A stretch of 64,000 bases of DNA from Rusavskia elegans (Eukaryota > Ascomycota > Lecanoromycetes > Teloschistales > Teloschistaceae). Both the position numbers and the translations under genes were made by a program. Shown here piece by piece: positions 56,801-64,000 of this stretch; position 1 is the first letter of the stretch, and each line of letters begins with the position of its first letter. The notes under the pieces are model-generated. The model had not been told where the DNA came from and made no database searches. It worked only from the letters and a program-made list of their open reading frames with translations. The DNA is taken from contig SAUG01000029.1 of the NCBI GenBank assembly GCA_011316305.1, forward strand, positions 1-64,000, read 5' to 3'.

Positions 56801-57100
56801 ATAGTTAAAAGACGAGATAATAATAACTAGCGATAATATATTAGAAATCTTAAAATATTTAATTATTAGTAAAATATACGCTATTATTAAGATTATTAAT
56901 CCGGATTATCCTACTAAAGAAAGCCTAAAATAAAAAAATATAAATATTTATAGCGATATCCTAGTATAGTATTATAAATAGAAAAATAAAGGTCGGATAT
57001 ATTCTATTTATAGTATAGTAGAAATCGGATTACAGCTAGCGAGTTTTAGTAAAATATTCGGTAAATATCGAATATATAATATATCTTGTATTTAATATAT
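53900..57100 (+). pseudogene. Plavaka-like DNA transposase relic
   Basis: Plus-strand translation across stops gives FSTNKISLNLYYSDIAI then PVYLTISNFNSR and FILLGFIPIIK at about 54,883-55,060. This is the strongly conserved block of the large fungal transposases usually called Plavaka (related to CACTA/EnSpm elements). Further on, 55,803-56,310 gives a LFPGLKYFTRFS stretch, then TGEK, then a long helical part with FNFLKFYSI and, later, KAFYNRINKN, all in the family's order. The two blocks are in different frames, so either introns or indels intervene. Gln codons appear as TAA/TAG. No intact catalytic triad can be assigned. Extent approximate. The element's own termini were not identified unless they are the inverted ends at 41,119 and 62,979. 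Confidence 0.6.
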
Positions 57101-58707
57101 CGCCTATCTAATTTTAAAAGGGAAAATAGCGGATAATAGAATATATTTTATAAATAATTAGATTAACTTTAAATATTATAATCGGTTCTACGACTTTAAT
57201 TTTATTAAAAATAATAGATTTATAGTAGATAGATTTAGTAAAAGACTTATAAAAAAATAAAAAGCTAAACTTTTCTAACTAGTTTTTATTACTAGTATCC
57301 TAATATTAGAAGGCTATATATTATAGCTAGAGTAGCGATACTTTTAGTAAATATATAAGATAAAAAAGATAGTAAATCGAGTTACTAGTAGCTATTATAG
57401 TTCTAGATATAGTAGCTATAATAGCTATATTTACTACGTATAAATATAATAGTTTTGGAATTTATTTATAGAATATTTATAGACTATTTAAATCTATACT
57501 AAATTTAATAAAATTATAAAATATTTATATATAAAATCTATATAAATATTCTTTACTAAATATTCTAAATAGAAGGTTTCTCTAGAAATTATTAGTAGTA
57601 AGATATTTTCTAATATCGAGGTAAAGGTTAATAAAAACTTTATTATTTAACGCCTATAACCCCGATATAATAGAAACTTTTACGTTCGAATCTTTATACG
57701 ATCCTATATTATTTAGAAGGTTTTGGACTAATTACTATCGCGTTAAAATTATTTAATTAATAATTTTAAAAAAGTAGTAAAGATTCGGGGTTTCTATATA
57801 GAATTAAATATAGTTACCGCTAGATTTTATAGGTACGTACTTTCTAATTAGCTAAAACTTTAAATTAAAAATTAGCTATTTTTAGCCGAAGATCGGCCGG
57901 AGTACTAATTTTAATATAGGAGTTTTTTAATATTTAAACTTTTAGACCCGGGAAAGATAGTAATCCTAGGGCCGCAGGCGAGTTAATTATTAATTCTAAA
58001 ATAATAATTTAGCTTGTTTAAATTAAATTAAATACTTCTACCGAATTTTATTATCTTTTTTAACTCTACTAAAAATTAATAATAAGTATCTATACGGCTT
58101 TATTAGCTTTTCCGATAGATTAGGATTTTCTTTAGAATAGAAATACTAATTTTCTAGCTTCCTATACCTACGGGGAAGGCGGGATTAAGACGGTCGCCTA
58201 TAAATTAGTTAAACTAACGCTAAAATTATTAAACTTCTTTAAAAGACTAACTACTATTATCCTTTTCCTAGTAAATACCTTCGGGCTATTTTCTAGAGAT
58301 AGTTTATATATAGGCGCCGTTCTAATTCTAGAAAAACCTACTGGAATCTAGTAGTAGATATAACTTTTTTATTCTAGATAAAGTAGTATTTATAAGACTA
58401 GATATCGTTATATATAGTCTTTAGTTATAATAAATATATCTCTAAACTATTAGACTTTAGTAAATACTATAACGAAGTTTTATTAATATATTTACTCTAT
58501 AATTTTTAATCGTATAGCTAATATCTATCTAATTTCCTTCCGAAAACGCCGAAGTCTCCCGATAGAAATAATAATAATTTTATTTACGCTAATAATACTA
58601 TTTTTAAAACTGCGAAAGCTAAGACTTTTCTATTAAATAGAAGATAGGAACGACTCTATAACGCTACTAGGTAATATTCTAACTAGTACTTCCAATATTT
58701 AATAATT
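57101..58707. other. Unassigned decayed sequence 3' of the transposase relic
   Basis: About 1.6 kb of RIP-marked DNA. It probably includes the C-terminal or downstream part of the transposase unit and other debris (for example 57,930-58,000, locally GC-richer). No recognisable motif. Confidence 0.3.
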
Positions 58708-58844
58708 GGTACTATAGTATAGGGGTTAATATAGATAATACTAAGGTTTTTTACTACTATTTCTATATTAAACTAAATATAATATAGCGATAGCGGAAAG
58801 AATTTAATATTTATTAGGCCTAGGTTCGAACCCTAGTAGCGCTA
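58708..58844 (+). pseudogene. tRNA-like unit (Pol III A- and B-box remnants)
   Basis: Starts GGTACTA, followed by an A-box-like TAGTATAGGGGTTAA. The T arm is well preserved: CTAGG, loop TTCGAAC, CCTAG at about 58,820-58,836, containing the B box GGTTCGAACCC. It ends TAGCGCTA and is followed by a T-rich stretch. The acceptor arms match those of the unit at 22547-22678 once RIP changes are considered. The 137-bp length means an intron of about 60 nt or a SINE head. Anticodon not assignable. Confidence 0.4.
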
Positions 58845-59249
58845 CTTTATTTTTTAATTTTCTAACTATTTAATATTCGGTTTTCTTTTTATATAGTTAT
58901 ATACAGCGTTTCTACTAATAAATATTATCTTCTTAGAATTCTAATAAGCTATTACTATATTCGATATATATATATTTTTTTTTTAAAACTTTAAAGTTTT
59001 TATATTTATTTATTTTTTATATATAACCTTTTATATATAAAAATAATACTATTAAAACTATACCTTCGCGATATCGTTAGATATCTATACGATAGATATA
59101 ATTCTTTTTTTTTTTACTATTTCTAATGTATTTATATAATTTAGTTATAATATTTTATAATATTACTATAATTTCTTCGAGCGCGGTAACTCGATTATAT
59201 AGTACTACTAGTTTTTTTTCTATTATTTCAATAGCCCGAATTAGAGATC
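58845..59249. other. AT-rich spacer, nothing seen
   Basis: About 0.4 kb of low-complexity, A/T-run-rich sequence after the tRNA-like unit. No coding or repeat signal. Confidence 0.3.
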
Positions 59250-62200
59250 TTTATAGAATAGTAGTATTTTAAAATAAAATCGACCGGGATCTAAACGGCG
59301 GCGGAATAATATTTCAGGAAAAAATAGATTTAAGTCCTTATATCGATACTGCGTTTAAAGGTAGGAGCGGTAGAAAGCTCGATAGTAGCTTTTTTTATTT
59401 TTTATTTAGTATTAAAGTTAGAGAAAACCAGTTAGACTAGAATAAATAGAGGTTATATTTCGACTTTATTTAATTCTTTATCCTCGACGGCGTTAATAGT
59501 GGAATAGTAAAAGGCGAGTATAGTAGTAAGATCTGGGTAGACGAAAGTAATAGAAGTAATAAATCGGAAATCTATTTCGGTAGGTTATTAATAAATATAT
59601 AATATCTATAATTCCGATAATATTTACTTTTATATAAAATATAGTATTAATATAATTATTAAATAATAAAGTATTTTTAAATAAAAATAGTTTAAATAGT
59701 TTATCTATATAGGGATAGAATAAAAATATAGAATTTAAATAGAAATTATAGTCGGCTACTAGAAATAGTAAACTACTAACCTTTTATTAGACTAATTTAA
59801 ATAATAGAATTAGCCTAATATTTATTATAGTACCTACCCTAAAATTAGAACGCGTTTCTCGAATATAAATATATTTCTTTATTATATTTTCTTTTTTGTA
59901 TTTACTATATATTATATATAAGCTTCGGCCTATCTACTATATATAGAATATAAACTATCTTTAAAACTATATCGAATTCCGCAGATTAGGTATTACTAAA
60001 CCCTATTACTAAAGCTATTTTCTATTTATAACTCTAATCTAATTTAATAGTACGTCTTTCGGAATCCGATTACTTTTTCTATAAAAAAAGATATATATAT
60101 CTAGAATATATTACTATATATACTAATATCTATTAGACTATTTTTATTCTATCGGCTATTCTAATTATAGATTTTATACTAGACTTCGAACGCGAATATA
60201 TAGAGGATAACCTCGGCGGTAATAGATACTCGGATATAGAGCTATTACTACTATCTAAAAAAAGAAAATATATTAAAAAATATAAAGACTTGGATATAAT
60301 AACTCGTATATTTAGTATATAATATTACTCTAATATAAATTTAGTAAATTTCTTATATTCCGAATAATACTATTCTTTCGCTAACGCGTTATATATAATA
60401 TTAGTTTTCGGCCGCCGAATCGGTACTACTTTCTATAAAAATATTTTTCTATAGTAGTAGTAACCGAGTTAGTAGAGATATTAGTAGCTTTAATATACTA
60501 TTATTACTATTTATATCTTCCGACTTACTATTATACGGTTATAGATACGCTAGTATAAATAGCTTCGTTTAGAAAGATTATTCTAAACGGAATAGAAGGA
60601 ACGGAGACGAGATAATAGTATTGGGGCCGAATTCTACGCCGGAATATAAAGATTTAATAGAGCTAATAAAGGTCCGAGTATTAATATAAATATTTATCTA
60701 TACTAGCGATAGATTAGTAGGTCTTTAAACCGATAATATATAGTAGGTCGGCTTTAAAAATATAATACTAGAAACTTAGAGCGAGGCGTGTAAAGATTAC
60801 CTTTAGGCGAGATTAATTAAGCTATAACCTAGAAATTTCGAAGCCGCGAAAGTAAATTATAAATTATATAGACGAAATAGCTCTATTAACGATATTAAAT
60901 TTTTATAATACTATAAAACCTCTATATTTAGACTATATATTATATCCGAAATATAATAAAAGACTACTTTAACTGGCTATCGGACGATTTAAAGAGGTTA
61001 CGATATATCCGACGTTTATTTAATAACGATCTATTTCTAATAAAAGAAGTTAATATTATAAATACCTAAATTAAACTTTAGGTAACGATTATTAAAAGTA
61101 ATAGCTAAAATACAGGATATTCTTAGTTCTAATACTTAGAAAAGCTATTAATAAACTATTTTTTTCTAATAATAAAAACTAGAATTTAGGATATAACGAT
61201 TCTATAATAGAGTTTTTTAATCTATTAATAAATAGATATATTACTTTTATTTATACGCTGCTTAAATATACTATAGCGGAATAAGTAATATTAGATAATA
61301 AAATAATAAAGTTCGAAGGTACCGATTATATAGATAGTAAATAGACTATATTGCTATATCGTTATAGTATTTTAGTATATAACTAACGAGTACTAATATC
61401 TAGAACCTTTTAAATACTACTTTAACTAGTAGGACGCTTTCTTTAATAATATTTAAAGTACTATTACTAAATATATTCGAGAACAGGTAATCGGATAGAG
61501 TAGATATATACCGTCTAATCTAAAAAAAAAAGGAAAGAGTAAATTATTAAATATTTTCGATAAAAGGGATTACGCGGAAATTTTAAATAATACTAATAAC
61601 TCGATACCTATATAATAGAAATCTAGATTTCTAGATAAAACCGATTTAGTATAGATATATCTAAAGTACTAAACTTATATTATTTTCGCTAATTAATAAA
61701 CTCGAGCAATTTTTTAATAAAATTTTTAATTAGTAAATACGTTACCGAAATAAAGGTCGGAAACAAATACTAGTAAATAGTATCTATATTAGTATAAAAG
61801 TAATAAGCCTAATATACTATAGCCGCTATTTAACGAAAATAATAGAAGAAATATATATATTCTATTTTATTTAGCGTTTATTAAAAATAAACTAACTTTT
61901 ATAATAGTTAGTTATATCGGAATTATAGAATATTAATAGTAAAAATAATCCGAATTCCGCTTCCTCTATTAGTACCTACGCTAGTATCTATAGTAGGGCC
62001 GAAGCCGAATCTATAGAAAAGATATATAATATTATAAAAGTATCGGATTTATTAGTATATATTAATATATTCGATAGAAAGACTAGTTTAAATTATTCGA
62101 TAGGACGAGCGCTATCGAAAGATCCTATAGGAAAATTATTACGACCGGCTATAAAGAGATCGATACTAGTAATATTATAGTTTTAGGCGAGGGTTTATCG

Positions 62201-62880
62201 GCCGGAATACTAGATATTATATAAACGGATAGTATAATAGAAATACGTTTCTATTAGATTTAAAAAGTAGATAATAGTATATTATATATAATATACTAAA
62301 TATAAAATACTAATTAGCTATTAAAGAGGAAGTTAATATATTTAGACTAGAATCTAAAAATAGTATTTAAATCTTACGGTATTACTAAAAAATTAAAAAA
62401 GAGCTAGTAAACCTAGTAGTAGGTTTTAAATACCTAATAAGGAACTATTATAAGTAAAACGGTTTAAAAGAAATAGAAAGAGGTACCGGATAGTAGGCTA
62501 GAAATTACAAAAGATATAAGAATTTAGTTTTCGGATACTAATATTCTGCCGTATTCGAATATAATATAATAAATTTATAATTATATATTTATTATAAGAT
62601 TATTAAATATATAGTACTCGAGCTACGTAATAAAAGACAGCTATTTAATTATAATAATAGTTCTAGATACTAAATATACGTTTATTATAAATTAAAGCGA
62701 TTGTTTTATTAAATACGTAGTTATTAGACCTACTATAGTAACTACCGACTGGTAAAGTAGTAGAAGATTTTAAATAATTTAGAAGACTTAAATAGATTAG
62801 ATAATTTAAGTAATTTAGAAGACTTAGATAGATTAGATAACTTAAGCGATTTAGACGGTTTAACGAGTTAAAAGCGGCTA
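59250..62880 (+). pseudogene. Unidentified decayed coding region with C-terminal repeats
   Basis: Plus-strand frames show long stretches interrupted mostly by TAA/TAG at likely Gln/Trp positions, for example GPNSTPEYKDLIELIK near 60,630 and PRNFEAAKVNYKLYRRNSS near 60,830, which look like real protein. No family was recognised. The region ends with a 36-bp tandem repeat and a stop near 62,910, just before the candidate right terminal repeat. It may be a second gene of the same transposon as the Plavaka-like relic, or a captured gene. Confidence 0.35.
62775..62862 (+). repeat. 36-bp tandem repeat, about 2.4 copies
   Basis: The unit begins AATTTAGAAGACTTA, then AATAGATTAGATAATTTAAGT. The second copy differs at a few positions and a third partial copy follows. 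In one frame it reads as a 12-residue Leu/Asp/Glu repeat (NLEDLDRLDNLS); in another as Phe/Arg/Gln-rich with Gln codons turned to stops. It could be a coding repeat at the end of the unidentified gene. Confidence 0.65.
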
Positions 62881-62914
62881 AGTCTATTTTTAAAAAATAG
62901 ATATAAACTAATTT

Positions 62915-62979
62915 AAAGATAAACAGCTAAGCGGCTGAGCGTGGATTAGACGGCTTTAAGCCGGTTTTAGGAAATGCTG
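62915..62979 (-). repeat. Candidate right terminal inverted repeat
   Basis: The reverse complement (CAGCATTTCCTAAAACCGG and on to CTCAGCCGCTTAGCTG) resembles 41119-41182 in order and spacing of blocks. As on the left, TpG and CpA are preserved here in the middle of RIP-decayed DNA. The similarity is moderate, and no target duplication was found. Confidence 0.35.
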
Positions 62980-63061
62980 ATATAGGAAATCCAAATCTAC
63001 TACCGTCGAATATAATACGATTATAAATATCGGAGCCGTTACTAGAATACTAATAGTATTC

Positions 63062-64000
63062 TATAACGTCTCTGTATATCAAAAGGCGTTACGCTCGAAC
63101 CTAGCTATAGCCGTAGACGTAGTCCGAACTACTAAATAGTAAAGGAATTTTAATATAGGTTATCGTAATTAATTCTATATAGCTTTAGAGATATAGTTAT
63201 AATATTATAAAGTATCTTCGTTAAAAAGTAATTAAAAAGAGAATAGTAGAAATATATTTAATAATTATATTAATAACTAACGAAAAATACTATCTATAGG
63301 AATATTAAATAATATATATAGTAAAAAAAGCTATAAAGGCCGATAGATAACTATCTATTAAAAATTCTATTAAAAAGGACGGCTATAGTAGCTATAGGCG
63401 GCTATAGATAATTAGATTTATTTATCTAGCTAATTTTTCTAAAAAACTTCTATAGAGTTATAGATATAATATAGCCCCCCCTATATTACTTTTTATCTAG
63501 TTTAAAAACTGTCTATAAAATATAAAAAGGGGGTTTTTTTTTCTTTTTTTTTCTTCGCTAATATCTTTATTATACGTTTTTAAAAAGGAAATTAATTAAA
63601 ATCTTTTTATTATATCTAGTTAAAAGAAATTATAATACCTTTTCTTTATTTTTTATATATCTATAATTCTTTAAAAAAGTATAAAATTAAAGTTAATAGT
63701 AATATTTATAGTAAATATACTCGGGTTTAGAAATTATATAATCTTTTAATATCTAATATTATCTATATATTATTTCTTTTATCTTTTTATTTCTACTAAT
63801 AATTATAGGGAAGCGTTTTAAAAATAAAAAAAATAAACTTTATTCTAATATTACCGATATTTTTAATAAATATTTTAAAGTTTACTATTATATCGAATCC
63901 TTTATTAATTTTAAAAAAAAAATTTATAATAAATTTTTTAGCCTAGAAATTAGATCTACGACGACTATTTAATAAATAAAAATATTTTATTATTTATTAT
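63062..64000 (-). mobile_element. Family-B LTR retroelement, cut by the window end (B4)
   Basis: LTR at 63062-63471 (TATAACGTCTCTG to AGATATAATA), then a C-run (G-rich polypurine tract on the coding strand) and about 0.5 kb of internal sequence parallel to B2 from 44,830 on. The second LTR lies beyond the window. Sense is minus. The left flank 63057-63061 is TATTC, the expected target duplicate on the far side. Confidence 0.8.

Noticed and set aside
41119..62979. Starship-type giant element
   Set aside because: No tyrosine-recombinase captain (DUF3435-like) motif was seen near either end, so this class is not supported.
20900..64000. CRISPR array, rRNA or telomeric repeats
   Set aside because: No regularly spaced repeats, rRNA-like blocks or TTAGGG arrays were found in the AT-rich block.

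Overview
The window reads as a chromosome segment of a filamentous ascomycete, probably a dothideomycete with a compartmented genome. The gene-bearing part has short introns (51-69 nt, GTRNG donors, CTRAY-type branch points), a HET-domain gene, a fungal amidoligase-like gene and a transmembrane pepsin-like gene. The rest is an AT-rich block whose C-to-T decay is typical of repeat-induced point mutation (RIP).

Bases 1 to about 20,900 are ordinary gene space. In order: the 3' end of an amidoligase-like gene; a four-exon, minus-strand, membrane-anchored aspartic-protease-like gene lacking the first catalytic Asp; a locus of three related secreted-protein genes (one intact, one miniature, one frameshifted); a minus-strand WW-domain protein with a 14-residue tandem repeat, a glycine-zipper segment and an acidic tail; a long intronless reading frame for methyltransferase, BBE-type FAD oxidase, P-loop kinase and APRT-like domains; and a minus-strand HET protein at the edge of the AT block.

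The most unusual coding feature is 14343..17819. A 284-residue methyltransferase and an 869-codon FAD/kinase/APRT frame lie in the same phase, separated by one TAA. The downstream frame has no usable ATG before its FAD-binding motif. It looks like one four-domain protein cut by a nonsense codon or a small intron, or kept by readthrough. Nothing else shows what it makes; a modified purine or nucleotide is only a guess.

From about 20,940 to the end, CpA and TpG nearly vanish in most stretches while CpG survives, and every reading frame is broken. Terminal repeats and target-site duplications (TSDs) resolve much of the layering: a 7.5 kb Ty3/gypsy chromovirus (22200..29707, TSD AATTT); a 3.34 kb Gag-type LTR family with one copy (30109..33450, TSD GATTT) inserted inside the 5' LTR of another (29780..36467, TSD AAAAT); further copies at 39095..39982, 44416..47760 and 63062 to the window end; about 1 kb inverted-repeat elements flanking the first cluster; two tandem relics of an SNF2-type helicase gene (42.1-49.5 and 49.7-53.4 kb); a Plavaka-like transposase relic (about 53.9-57.1 kb); an unidentified coding relic ending in a 36-bp tandem repeat (59.2-62.9 kb); and two tRNA-like units. 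Weak inverted ends near 41,119 and 62,979 might bound one large DNA element carrying the helicase relics, the transposase and the unknown gene.

All calls come from reading the sequence and translations by eye. No database search was run. Boundaries inside the decayed block are approximate except where a TSD is named.
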